From: Agrypnia vestita
Taxonomy: Eukaryota; Arthropoda; Insecta; Trichoptera; Phryganeidae
Direction: 5' to 3'
NCBI GenBank assembly: GCA_016648135.1
Contig: JADDOH010002604.1
Span: 62,001-126,000 of the forward strand
DNA length: 64,000 nt
Of this stretch, positions 48,691 to 59,237 are shown in pieces (the stretch's first letter is position 1; each line of letters begins with the position of its first letter). Made by a program: the position numbers and the translations under genes. The notes under the pieces were generated by a model. The model ran no database searches and was not told the DNA's origin. It saw nothing but the letters and a program-made list of their open reading frames with translations.

Positions 48691-51600
48691 GTCAGCGGTA
48701 AAAAAAATACTAAAATCGGCAATAGCCAAGGAGTTCACCGACGTGATTATAGTCAATGAGGATCAGAAGCAGCCCAATGGGTTCCTCCTGATACACCTCC
48801 CCGACGGTCCGACGGCGCACTTCAAGCTCACTAATTGCAAGATCACCAAGGAAATGAAGAAGAACTACCGAGAAATCACAACTCACAGGCCGGAGGTGTG
48901 TGTACTGATGTTTCGGACACTATACCCAAAAATAAGCAGAAGCCTACACTAAACTCATTTTTATGCTAGAGCCTCATTTTGGTTTAGTTATAAATTTTTA
49001 ATTTGAACTTATCTTTTTGTGAATAGCAATTTTTTTGATGCGCTAAAAACTTATTAAAAGGTAGGTTTATATTAGGTCCTTACATATGAAATTGGCGTTT
49101 TGCCGTACTGGCAAATTTGATCTCAAATATCTTCTCTTTGGTTAGGAATTCCAAATCCAAATTTATACAGCTATTTACTCATGTATTTGTGTTTTGAAAA
49201 TTATAATTCATTTGTTTTTTCCTCAATTGTTTTTTTCTTTGCGTCACTCAGTTTACAAAATGAAAAACTTGAAATATCGCGTTATTTACGAGTACGAGTT
49301 CCACCGTGGCACCAGTGCTGCAGAAACGGCTCGAAGGATTAATGATGTGTATGGCGACGGTGCCGCAAAAGAAAACACAGTGCGTTTTTGGTTCCAACGT
49401 TTTCGTTCTGTAAATTTCGACCTGCAGAACAAGCCCCGTGGACGGCCGGAGACCAAAGTTGATAATGAAGAATTGAAGGCTATTGTGGAAGCGGATCCAT
49501 CGCAAACCACATCCGAGTTAGCTGCAGGCTGCGGTGTTAGTGATAAAACTGTTTTAATCCACTTGAAGCAAATTGGTAAGGTGAAAAAGCTTGAAAGGTG
49601 GGTACCTCACGAATTGAGTGAAGCAAATCAACAAACGCGCGTTGACTGCTGCGTTGCATTACTCAACCGGCACAATAATGAAGGGATTTTAAATCGAATC
49701 ATTACCTGTGATGAAAAGTGGATCCTGTACGATAATCGAAAGTGCTCATCGCAATGGCTGAACCCTGCCGAACCAGCCAAACCATGCCCCAAGCGAAAAT
49801 TGACTCCAAAAAAGTTACTTGTGAGCGTTTGGTGGACTAGTGCTGGTGTCGTTCACTACAGCTTTCTTAAATCTGGCCAGACGATTACGGCAGATGTCTA
49901 TTGTCAGCAACTGCAAACCATGATGGAAAAGCTAGCTGCTAAACAACCGAGGCTGATTAATCGCTCTAGGCCACTGCTGCTTCATGATAATGCTAGACCA
50001 CACACTGCACAACAGACGGCTACCAAATTAGAGGAGCTTCAATTGGAATGTCTAAGAAATCTACCGTACTCTCCGGACCTTGCCCCAACAGATTACCATT
50101 TTTTTCGAAATTTGGATAACTTCTTGCAAAGGAAAAAATTCAACTCCGATGGGGCAGTCCAAACCGCCTTCAAAGATTTTATTGATTCCCGTCCGAATGT
50201 TTTTTTTAGTAAAGGGATCGATGAACTACCTATGAGAAGGCAAAAGTGCATAGATAGCAATGGTACGTACTTTGATTAAATAAATATATTATAATAAAAA
50301 AAAATCGACTTTATGTTCCTCCCATACTAAACGCCAATTTCATATGTGAGGACCTAATATTATATTGCCATATTTTTAAACTTTTGATGGGGGAAACTGT
50401 ATTATGAAGAAAAAAATAGACTAAAGGGAATAATTGCACAATTTTTATGAGGTTGTATGATAAAGATATGACGCTAGTGTTCACGGCACCAGAAAGAGCG
50501 ATGTGAAAAATGTGGCATGACCAGATTAACCAGATAATGGGGTCGTCGGGCTTGAATGTAGATGAAGATGTATGAATGTAGAAAAGGTGAAGATGCATGA
50601 TGTGTGGCGCTCTCTCTGTCTTTCCCCACGGGAAGTGGTGTTATGATAAGTAAGTTTATGAGATTTCAACTGAACTGAAAAATGTTATTTTTAATTGGGA
50701 AAACATTTTTAATCAGAATGTCTAATTCCACTGTAGTTTTTTAAACGTTTCCTTTAAACACACTTACTTACTTACCATCACGCCATTTCCCCGTGGGGGT
50801 AGGTCAGAGAGGATAGAGCGCCACAGTCTTCTGTCCTGACATACGACTCTCGCCTCATCCACATTCATACATCTTCATTTGCAAGCTCGCCGGTTGTTGA
50901 GGCTTCTAAAGGGACTATCTTTCAGTATCTGGTTAATATGGTCATGCCACGTCTTCCGTGTTCGCCCTCTCTTTCTGGCGCCATCAACACTTGAATTATA
51001 TATCTTTCTTACCATTCTTTCCTCATTCATTCGCTCAACATGCCCAAACCATCTCAGCGACCCTTTTTTAATTCTATTAATTATGCTAAGATCAGCTTTA
51101 CATTCATTCCTAATATCTGCATTCTTTACTCTATCATAAATTGATTTGTCACACATACGCCTGAGGGATCTCATCTCCACTGCATTCAATCTACTTTCGT
51201 TCCTTTTCTGCCAGCTCTAGGATTCGCTTCCATATAAACACAAGTTAACCACATTGTAATGCGTGCAATTTGTACGAATGGATTTATAAGTATTATTAAT
51301 ATTTAAAGCATTAACTTTGTGGTCAGACATTTTGTTGGATTTATAAGTCTCTATATTTGATTCTTATTCCGATCCACAGGTGATATTGAACAACTTTACG
51401 ACTCGCCTGGGCCACACCGTGGGGAGGATGCTGGGGGCACTGTTCCACTACGAGCCGGAGTTCAAGGGGCGGCGCGTGGTCACGTTCCACAATCAGAGAG
51501 ACTACATCTTCTTCAGGCATCATAGGTATCACCATTTATTCTCAACTACTTTTACTTACATCTCATTTAGCCATTAATCATTTTAGAAAGTGATGGAAGT

Positions 51601-53425
51601 GTTGAAACTTGCTCTAATTTCAGTGTTTGTACGAAAAAACTCGCAGATAAAATAAAATTTGAATACAGTAGACTCTCGATTATCCGGAGTAGTAGGGAAA
51701 AAAAATTACCCAGATTATCTCGGAATCTAAAAATTCTTCGTCTTCTTCATGTGCCCTATCGGGTCCCCCCGATGTCGGCGATCACCTGGGAGTAAGATTT
51801 TCTCCATTATGATTTCCTGGGAATTTTTGACCGAAGTGGTTTCCCTTTGCCTTCTTTGGTGGAATTTTCTGTCGAGGTTACCTGCCCCTAGGCCGTTACT
51901 TTCCTGGAAAGTAGGAACGCCACCGTTATCTCTTTCAGAGTTCATCCACCGCCATCTTTTCTATATATTCCGACTTGAATATTTAGCACAGTTGGAACCT
52001 TGCCTCTGATCATTTCAGAGAAGCTCCCATCGGGGGTTTCTTAATGGAGTGACCTTCCCCGACCTTGTTGGTCTGCGGGAGCTATTTAATTTCACTCCTA
52101 CCATCCATTACTGGTGGATAGGGGAATGCTTTTTTTACCCCTTTACCCCCAGGTGGGGGTAAGAAAAAAAAAAACACATAAATATGTTACACTTTCACAC
52201 ACACACATATTTCAAATAAACGCAACAAAATTGCGTGTATTTTTGTTAATAAATCACTGTTAGTATTCAATTGTATCATAAACCAACAAAAACTGACAAA
52301 TATCGCAAAACATATCGTATATATTTGTGTATACGTGTACAAATAAATCGAAAATCGAAAAAAATAAATCGTATTTCCCGCACACTCTGTGCGTGATCTT
52401 GAATGACGAAATATTTTAATTTCGATTGCGCAACACGCGTTCGGGGTGACATCTACAACTATCCCATACGATTTTGACGGCAGAAAAACTTCTGTTTTGA
52501 TTGTTGATTTAAAATATAATCAGTGATGTTTTTGAGTTGAAAATGGAACGACAGGTCACCACGGGATTTCTCTACTGGGAAAAAATCACATTTTTCAAAT
52601 TCGATACACGAGAAATTATTAATTACGTTCTGGACGCACGGGTGCACCCTGACCCCTGGGGAAAGTCACGCTTCGCCGCACCGGTGCGGCCTGGCCCGAA
52701 AGATTACAATTATTTGAAAAAATACCTCAGTTTTGCCGCACATATATATGTACTTTAAAACAGAGCATTCACTTGTTGGACGGTAACACCAATGCAAAAT
52801 TTACACAATACTCCAAATTATTACATAATCGTACAGTTATACAGCACGAAAATATAATATAGAGCATATAAAATAAGGAAATAAACAATTAAGTATGTCC
52901 AAAACACATCCATAGGCGTGTTTGTGACATTTAGTCTCACAACGTGGTCTCCTGCTTGTATCAAATACACTATTGACAGGGATCCTATTATGTTCATAAT
53001 TTCACAGTTTTATATTTTATGTAGGTATGTAATATTATTTAGTTGATAGAAGAAATATTTTCACATTTTATAAAGAATTTTGAAATATTTTAAATAAAAA
53101 AAACGAAATCTTTTATTGCCCTGGTTAATCTGCAACCCGGCTAATATGACCCCGAATAATCAGGAATCTGTCGTACATCAAAAACTAATGACTTTTTGAT
53201 ATTTTTTTCACTATAATAATTTTTCAACAAGCTCTTTGAAATTACAGATACGAATTTACAAAGGATGCCAGAAGAGCGAAGTTGCGGGAACTAGGTCCTC
53301 GGTTTACACTGAAGCTCATTTCCGTGCAGCAAGGGACCTTTGATTCCAAGCACGGGGACTACGAGTGGCTAATCCAGGGACGGAGGCACCTTCTGGAGAC
53401 CAGCCGGAGGAAGTTCTTTTTGTGA
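48691..53425 (+). CDS. RPF1: RPF1 ribosome production factor 1 (Brix domain), N-terminal exons not found
   Basis: A nucleolar pre-60S assembly factor that binds pre-rRNA through its Brix domain. Three exons are visible: 48691-48895, 51380-51525 and 53248-53425 (TGA), with phases that join. The translation gives [20 protein letters not shown], then [55 protein letters not shown], and the C-terminal [20 protein letters not shown] with an end of RRKFFL. This is the second half or more of the Brix domain, including the LGHTVGRM and [18 protein letters not shown] blocks characteristic of RPF1. The first visible exon starts in the middle of a codon, so upstream exons of about 100-180 residues must exist, but I cannot find them. 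A mariner and LINE pieces lie in its first visible intron and a pogo-like element in the second. Confidence 0.92.
49072..50357 (+). mobile_element. Complete mariner element (DD34D) in an RPF1 intron
   Basis: The terminal inverted repeats start ttaggtccttacatatgaaa and end with the complement of ttaggtcctcacatatgaaa (one mismatch over the first 29 bp). They are flanked by TA on both sides (49070-49071 and 50358-50359), the target duplication of mariners. Length 1286 bp, with a single uninterrupted transposase frame inside. It lies in the intron between RPF1 exons 48691-48895 and 51380-51525. Confidence 0.95.
49260..50279 (+). CDS. Mariner transposase, intact 339-residue frame
   Basis: A cut-and-paste transposase of the Tc1/mariner superfamily. 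The start is the ATG of [17 protein letters not shown]; the longer upstream frame uses no ATG. The N-terminal half has paired helix-turn-helix regions ([17 protein letters not shown] and [20 protein letters not shown]). Catalytic residues: the first Asp in [11 protein letters not shown], the second in [11 protein letters not shown], the third in [13 protein letters not shown], with exactly 34 residues between the second and third (DD34D). The usual WVPHEL linker motif is present. No stop or frameshift is seen, and the length is near the usual 340-350. Activity is not shown by sequence alone. Confidence 0.95.
   Translation: MKNLKYRVIYEYEFHRGTSAAETARRINDVYGDGAAKENTVRFWFQRFRSVNFDLQNKPRGRPETKVDNEELKAIVEADPSQTTSELAAGCGVSDKTVLIHLKQIGKVKKLERWVPHELSEANQQTRVDCCVALLNRHNNEGILNRIITCDEKWILYDNRKCSSQWLNPAEPAKPCPKRKLTPKKLLVSVWWTSAGVVHYSFLKSGQTITADVYCQQLQTMMEKLAAKQPRLINRSRPLLLHDNARPHTAQQTATKLEELQLECLRNLPYSPDLAPTDYHFFRNLDNFLQRKKFNSDGAVQTAFKDFIDSRPNVFFSKGIDELPMRRQKCIDSNGTYFD
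50440..50650 (+). mobile_element. LINE 3' end, plus-oriented copy
   Basis: The sequence from ggcaccagaaagagcgatgt through tggcatgaccagattaacca to ccccacgggaagtggtgtta matches the inverse copy at 50765-51260. Stops interrupt the frame. It lies just beyond the mariner end. Confidence 0.65.
50765..51260 (-). pseudogene. LINE ORF2 C-terminus and 3' UTR, minus-oriented copy
   Basis: Minus-strand frame 51189-50875 reads [20 protein letters not shown], then [36 protein letters not shown] and LNNRRACK, the typical C-terminus of an abundant insect LINE lineage. Its 3' UTR ends near 50765. With the plus copy at 50440-50650 it forms an inverted pair about 115 bp apart. Confidence 0.75.
51666..53173. 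mobile_element. Pogo-like element, 1508 bp, in the last RPF1 intron
   Basis: The tips cagtagactctcgattatcc and the complement cgacagattcctgattattc match at about two thirds of positions, with TA on each side (51664-51665, 53174-53175). Inside are a GC-rich repeat (51735-52165) and a short AT-rich body with no transposase. Confidence 0.6.
51735..52165. repeat. GC-rich unclassified repeat inside the pogo-like element
   Basis: A compositionally distinct block starting gtgccctatcgggtcccccc and ending acccccaggtgggggtaag and an A-run. The A-run end and sharp borders suggest a SINE or LINE 3' piece. No clear protein match by eye. Confidence 0.4.
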
Positions 53426-53468
53426 TCATTTATTATCAGACGTGTTATGTAAAATTATTGTGCAAATC

Positions 53469-53474
53469 AATAAA
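53469..53474 (+). terminator. Polyadenylation signal of RPF1
   Basis: AATAAA 43 bp after the RPF1 stop codon, followed by a T-rich stretch. The position is typical for a short insect 3' UTR. Confidence 0.6.
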
Positions 53475-53991
53475 TTATTTTAATATTTTCTGATTTATTT
53501 GTATCTTATTTTTTACCCTAGCAAAGTAATATGTATATATAATAATCATTAAACAAATTACATATATTTAAATTACCCAAATTATATTTATGTTTCCCAT
53601 GGATAGTTGATCTTCTACAATAAGACCTGATTAATTTGATATTAAATTTACAAATACATAAATCATTAAAAAATATAGAAAATATGATATATTTACTCTG
53701 ACACTTATAATAAATGTAAAATACATAAAAAAACACTAATAAATAATTACTTAGTAATAAGGGTCTAATTCTGAAGACTCCACAAACAGGAAAAAACACC
53801 CAAAACTCTTACTTATCATCAAGCTGTATTCTCCAAGACTATCAGGCAAGGACGATAGCGCCAAAACTTATAAGAATAAGCATAATGAAAGATTTACAAA
53901 AATGTAAGTAAAATAAAATATCAAAAATGCTACAACAATCAGTAATTTCCATGAATTGCTTTACTTACGACCTACAAATGTGGCGACTGGA

Positions 53992-54044
53992 TGCAAAAGC
54001 GCCACTATCCATATGGGTTCCCTATGGATAGTGTCGCTTTTGCA
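53992..54044. repeat. Short hairpin, about 22-bp arms
   Basis: tgcaaaagcgccactatcca and tggatagtgtcgcttttgca, one mismatch, about 9-bp loop. Downstream of RPF1; no gene around it. Confidence 0.7.
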
Positions 54045-54329
54045 TTAGATAATATGGGTATGTTAGAAATGAAACAATTCATTTAATGAGGGAAAAACTA
54101 AAGAAAATGTGGTGAGGCAGAAACATCCCAGGATTCTCAGACAACTAGTCTTCCCAATCTTTCTGTATATGGTTCATGGGTACTGACTGCAGTAAGATAC
54201 ATATGCATTAGACATTTGGTTCCGACTTGAATCCTTTGAATAGCTCAGAGAACAAACAGCTCCATTTTACATTAAATACCAAGCAATGTCTATCTTCCAC
54301 AACACAAGTACTGAAGTATGTCCCTGCGG

Positions 54330-54560
54330 AAGATCGCCTACTAGACGGATGGATCTGGTGAAATCTCCAATCGCCCAATGGTTTACTTCAGGAAGTATTT
54401 AGGTGTGCTGCATATCAGAGCAAATATCGCCGCAAAATTATAAAGACCACAAGTGCTCTGCTAAGGGTAATTTTTTTGAACAGTAGGTAATATGTAATAG
54501 TAAATATGGCATTCTATCCTCTCTGCCTACCCCTGCAAGGAAACGGTGATGGTTAGTTAG
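54330..54560 (+). pseudogene. Remnant of an R1-like LINE
   Basis: Reading through stops gives FRKYLGV, then NIAAK and KTTSAL, the spacing found after the RT domain of R1-type elements. The following ctctctgcctacccctgc resembles the LINE 3' tails near 50.6 and 50.8 kb. Weak, short match. Confidence 0.35.
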
Positions 54561-54710
54561 TTAAAAGTTAAGAATAAACAGGCTATCGTTTTCCTTCGAA
54601 AATCTTCACAGATTAATCCTACAATGGAATCTAAAAAAAAACAAAAGAAGTTTGTGAACTTGTTAATGGAATTTGAAACATTCATAAATAAAAAGAAAAA
54701 GCAAAAGAAA

Positions 54711-54783
54711 TGTTTCCGCCCGGGATCGAACCGGGGGCCTTCCGCGTGTTAGGCGGATGTGATAACCACTACACCACGGAAAC
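54711..54783 (-). tRNA. tRNA-Val (anticodon AAC)
   Basis: A 73-nt minus-strand gene starting GTTTCCGTGGTGTAGTGG and ending with the T arm GGTTCGATCCC, acceptor CGGAAAC and discriminator A. The acceptor stem GTTTCCG/CGGAAAC pairs fully. The anticodon loop is CTAACAC with anticodon AAC. A and B boxes are good. No intron. A T-rich run follows downstream on the minus strand (tttctttt near 54690), a likely Pol III terminator. Confidence 0.96.
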
Positions 54784-55716
54784 AGATGACCTCGTCGTCT
54801 TAAATATGCTTTATATATTGTCTGAATCTATTTCATTTTTAATAAAATGATTATTACTCTAATGTATTTGACTGACGCAATAAATACATGAAGTTTTAAT
54901 AATATATTTTTTTTAAAGTGATGAAACTAAGTACAATGCGAAATCAATAAACAAACATCGTTCTCATTATTAAATTTTGTTATCGGGGTTTTCGATTGAT
55001 AGATGGCGGTAGTGCGCATCGAATGTAAGTGAATAAAGAAAGTATCATCTTGCAAGCGTTAGGTCAATCGCGAGATAAATCATAGTCAGCCATATAATTA
55101 ATAATATTTTGCAGCAGTAGGTATAGTAAATAAGAAACTACACATTTCACCAAATGATCAAAGTTATAAATCAAAGACATTGGACGACTACCGTTGAAAA
55201 TAACAAGCTCATTTACTTTATTAGTTCGGGCCACTAGGGCTGTCAAATTCATAATATCACATATTTAAAGGACAGTTAATTTTAATTTGAAATATAATAA
55301 TCATATTATGATCTCAAACCCAAGAACTTGAGTTCGAATTGAAGTGCTCGAGTCAAAATCATTTCTGCCACCTACGACCTGTCCTAGCAATGTACTCGGA
55401 CTTGAACAAAAACCGGCGCAGGTTGGAGAACCCTGGCTTCTGGGAATAAGGACGGCGTGTGCGGGGCATTGCTGTATTTGGCTGAAATCCAAAATGTCGG
55501 ACCTAAAAATAGTGCCGTTTAGCGACCAAAGCGGGCGCAATAACCCGCTTAGAACACATTTATCTTTGTGTGCATATTTTCGCGCGCTAGCTCGTTACCT
55601 CCAGTCTTTGTTTTGGGAAAAAAGGAACCGAATTTCACGGAGAGTTGGAGAAAATTAATTGTCCCAGAACTTGAAAACCCTGGGCGGAAGAATTAATATT
55701 CGAAAGCCAGGGTACA

Positions 55717-55962
55717 ATGATCACAAATATCCCCCGATCCGTCAAAATGGTTGAAATTTACACGCGTGATACTTTCATGTCATGTCTCGAAGATATGGCG
55801 GTAGATATCATTGGCCATTCTGCGCATAAGATAATAAATAGGCAAGAACTAAAGGATAGGTTTCATACAAATGGAACAGAAGCATTTTTCGGAAATATTT
55901 TATTGATCATCTTAGAAAACATTAGATTAGGTTATACATACAATAATCTGCTTAGAAAATAG
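55717..55962 (+). CDS. Uncharacterised 81-codon open frame
   Basis: The frame reads MITNIPRSVKMVEIYTRD and goes on through FMSCLEDMAVDIIGHSAHKI to LGYTYNNLLRK and a stop. Its composition looks protein-like (mixed charged and hydrophobic residues, no low complexity). I do not recognise a family. No splice sites or neighbours support it. It may be a transposon relic or chance. Confidence 0.2.
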   Translation: MITNIPRSVKMVEIYTRDTFMSCLEDMAVDIIGHSAHKIINRQELKDRFHTNGTEAFFGNILLIILENIRLGYTYNNLLRK

Positions 55963-56138
55963 ATTCGAAACAGAACAAAGGCAACTATTGTCATCATAGA
56001 GTATAAAATTGTACGGATATGAACTAAACCTCTTCTTTAGGCGAGGGGATTGGCCCAAAGTGTAAAGATGTCCCTCCTCGTGTTTTTTCTCTTCAAGTAA
56101 AAATGTATTTTTGTAATAAAGCGCGACTTATTTATTAA

Positions 56139-56276
56139 GGGCCAGTTGCTCGGTTTAAATATTACTATAAACTCGGTTTATAGTAATATTTCTTTAAAGC
56201 ATAGATTTTTGCGTTCTCCACCAATCAAACAACCCATACCAACAACAACTTTAAACCAAGTTGATACAACCGGCCA
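56139..56276. mobile_element. PIF/Harbinger-like MITE, copy 4 (diverged)
   Basis: Ends gggccagttgct and gttgatacaaccggcca with TAA on both sides. It shares the central aagcatagatttttgcgttc. Confidence 0.65.
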
Positions 56277-58019
56277 TAAGACATTATATTTTTTAAGAGT
56301 ATTCAGTGTATTTGACCTTGTCATAATAGTTTAAAAATTTACAGGCTCTTAGTAATTTTTTAAGCGAGTCCAACATAGTGGAAACAGATTGTTTATCAAG
56401 AAATTTACGTTAGTTCATGTCTATATATTTTGGCGGTCTGTGACTTTCATGTTACTACTACGTCACCATTTTGCTAAAACAGGAGATACGCGTAGCTGGG
56501 ACAAGTTTTGCGGTTGCCTGTTCGAATCTTAAATCGGCCGTACGCAGTAGGAAGTCGGCTCTTGGATGTCACAGTATGTGACTATGTTTAGTTAGTAAAC
56601 ATAGGTTGTAGGTACCTACTCGGTGAGAAACTATGGGAAATGGGACGACGCGGAAGTGCTGACAACGGGCCACAATCGATGGAGCAGGACCAAGAAACGG
56701 GCATGACAGAAAAAGTATGAAGAAGAAAAACCAACAGAAAAGTAAATGTCAAATGGTTTTTGGAATAAAGTATTTCTTACGCGTTTTTGTTACATTCGAA
56801 GATAATTTTTAATAACAGCACTGTGTCCTCTTGACTCTTAAGGCGAAGAGAATTAAGCTCAATTTCTCTTTGTTTATTTGTTGGCAAAGGGTTAATATTG
56901 TTAACTAGTCCGTCCAGTATCAGTTGTGTAAGGTTTAAATACATATATGTGTCTTACAGCGGGATTCTTTAACATTACACTTCTAGTCAATCTCAGAAAT
57001 ACTGCTGATGTTATATTTCTTCATAAACTAGCTATCTCTAAGATTGACTGCCGCGCATCTCCCTGAGAGTACCGGAAGATCTACTAGATCGGTCGAGACC
57101 TTGAGCCTTTCACACTGTAATACCAACTCCCGGCAAAAATCTTTTATATATATCGCTCGTCTAATTTGTTCAACACCATATTCAGCGGCTTGGATCTTTT
57201 CAATTCATCAATCTATGAATTTAAAACTCTTGGAGCATGCAACATCAGTCATAAATCTTTTTTCCCTCTTTTTAATTCATCTTCTTTCTTTTGACCAGAC
57301 TTCGTATATGTAATTTTTATCTTATATCTTTCTTTAATTCATATTTTTTCTTTTTTCCAGACCTCGTATATGTATATGCAGATGTATTGATCAGTTATCT
57401 TTATGCTATAAATATATCTTATGCACTTCTTTTTCTTCTTATCTCTTCTCCTTTTTGCTAAGTAAATTTTTCCCTTCCTATCACTCCTTATTCCTCTTTT
57501 ACCTTTAATTCTTCGACTTTCATAGTTTGTTCGCAACTCAAAACTTTCGCTTTTTTGTTTTTTTTTTGTATAACTCAAGTTATTGCTGCTATATCTTAAT
57601 ACATAACATGTTAATTCTGTGGAAACTTGTAAAATGGTCTCTATACTATTCAATAATCATGTGTAATCTGATTTTTATATGTAGGTACCTACTGTTATTT
57701 TCCCATGAATAAATAAAATAAAATAGTTAAAATACATCAGACAACAAATTATATTTGTGAATTTGATCAATTTCCCTTCTGTTGATTAATTCTCCATTAA
57801 AGTCATGTTGTTAAACAATTCAAAGTTCGGGCACACGTGGGATACATCAAATCAATGAATCTGATCTTCCGACTATTTCGTTTGGCAGACTTCCGACTTC
57901 CGCCTACATCGGTAACAATCTTAACAAAACTACATTATTTTCCCAATCTCATTAGTTTCATCTTTAGGTCCTCTACATTCTGCGGAAGCCAACAATAATT
58001 AGATGATATTTTTGCAGGA

Positions 58020-58490
58020 ATTTTCCGGAAAATAGTGTCGACGCAAAAATACATTTCGTCTAAACGGAGGCCAAATAGACTGCCAGAGTTCGTCGGTTCG
58101 CGGAAACGCCTCGGCGCGGCATTTTCCCGAAACTCGTTTTTCGCCTTCCCGCTCGCGCGAGTCCTGCGGCTTGGCAACTTGTCAAGGTGGAAAATTTGCG
58201 TCTTACTTCGGAACGAATTCCGAAATAGAACGCGGCGGTCAAAATTCTCGCGCACCGGACCACGGGTTCTTTTGTTTTTCACAAAGCGGAGGGAAGCGGG
58301 TCGTGACGCATTTCGCATTTACGTGATTCGAATTGGCGATTCGAATGCGTCCGTGTGCTCCGAGCCAGATGTCTTTTTCGACCTTCGGGGTTCTGACGCT
58401 AGGGGTGCGACAGTTGGAACACAAAATAAGAGATTGACAGGTCGACACAGAAGAAAAGAAATAGATAAAACGACGATGAAAGCAATCGCA
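58020..58490. other. GC- and CpG-rich patch, possible promoter or noncoding exon
   Basis: The stretch is strikingly richer in GC and CpG (cgcggcattttcccgaaact, cgctcgcgcgagtcctgcgg) than the AT-rich DNA around it. Frames are open on both strands (58035-58493 plus, 58318-57935 minus), as expected from low stop-codon content, so none is convincing as a protein. It could be a first exon or promoter of a gene beyond the window, or an insertion. Confidence 0.4.
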
Positions 58491-58630
58491 TGAACTTAAA
58501 ACGAACATAAGTTAAAAAATAATTATTACTCTTCTTCTTTTTCATTCAGTTCTTCTCTTCATTCTCTTTTATCTTTTTGGTATTGCATTTGATATTAAAT
58601 TTTTATGTTAACCCGCTCAAATGTTACATC

Positions 58631-59229
58631 TAGGGTTGCCAACTATACTGTTAAAAACATTATCATACTGTTTTTCACTACATTATACTTTTTACTGTTG
58701 AACAAAAATAAAATATACAAAATACTGTTTTCAGCATCAAAATGCGTAACACTATAAATTTCAGACTTAGTTAGTGAGTTTCAGAACGAATCAAAAGACA
58801 AAGATTTTCTTGATATGAGTACTGGCAAAAAATGGAGCCATTTATTAGTAAACACCTCAGAAGAATTTAAAAATATTACTAAAATTGTCTCATATCTACT
58901 TTCTGTTCCCGCCACCTCAGCATTTACTGAAAGAATTGTTTCAGTAATTACTACACATTTACTGAAAGAAGTGAATGCAAAGTGGCGGGAGGCTAGAAAT
59001 AATTTAATAAAAAATGAGCTCATCATTTATTTTAATTTTAATTATAATTGTTGTGTGGCGTATGAATTTTTAAAAAAAGATTGTAAATTAATAAGTTGTG
59101 CGGAAGCTCTAAAATATGTATATAAAACATTAAATAAATAAAATACTGTTAATTTTTCTCAAATACTGTTTAATATTCTTCTCAGACCTAAATATACTTT
59201 ATTTCTTGTAAAAAAAGTTGACAACCCTA
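58631..59229 (+). mobile_element. Internally deleted hAT element, 599 bp
   Basis: It is flanked by the exact 8-bp repeat gttacatc (58623-58630 and 59230-59237). The tips are tagggttgccaac and the complement of tagggttgtcaac. It retains the C-terminal transposase exon. Confidence 0.92.
58740..59141 (+). pseudogene. hAT transposase C-terminal dimerisation domain remnant
   Basis: The frame contains VSYLLSVPATSAFTERIVSV and WREARNNLIKNELIIYFNFN, the hATC dimerisation motif (usually 'lsipaSsa.sERvFS ... l....lr..ll'). It ends with YVYKTLNK and a stop. The catalytic RNase-H-like domain is absent, so it is not functional. A possible splice acceptor (tgttttcag) is at about 58735. Confidence 0.8.
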
Positions 59230-59237
59230 GTTACATC

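Larger units (their letters stand above)
53475..54710. other. Gene-free stretch after RPF1
   Basis: Apart from the hairpin at 53992 and the LINE remnant at about 54330-54560, I see only AT-rich unique DNA. Confidence 0.5.
54784..58019. other. Mostly non-coding region
   Basis: Contains a GC-richer stretch at 55380-55660 with short frames only, the unknown frame at 55717, a MITE at 56139 and a long pyrimidine-rich tract at about 57260-57560. No gene is supported. Confidence 0.45.

Noticed and set aside
57339..57653. 104-codon lysine-rich minus-strand frame
   Set aside because: It derives from a pyrimidine-rich tract; the peptide is low-complexity K/R.
58035..58493. 152-codon frame as a real protein
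   Set aside because: It is arginine-rich and low-stop because of CpG-rich DNA, and the opposite strand is equally open; no domain seen.
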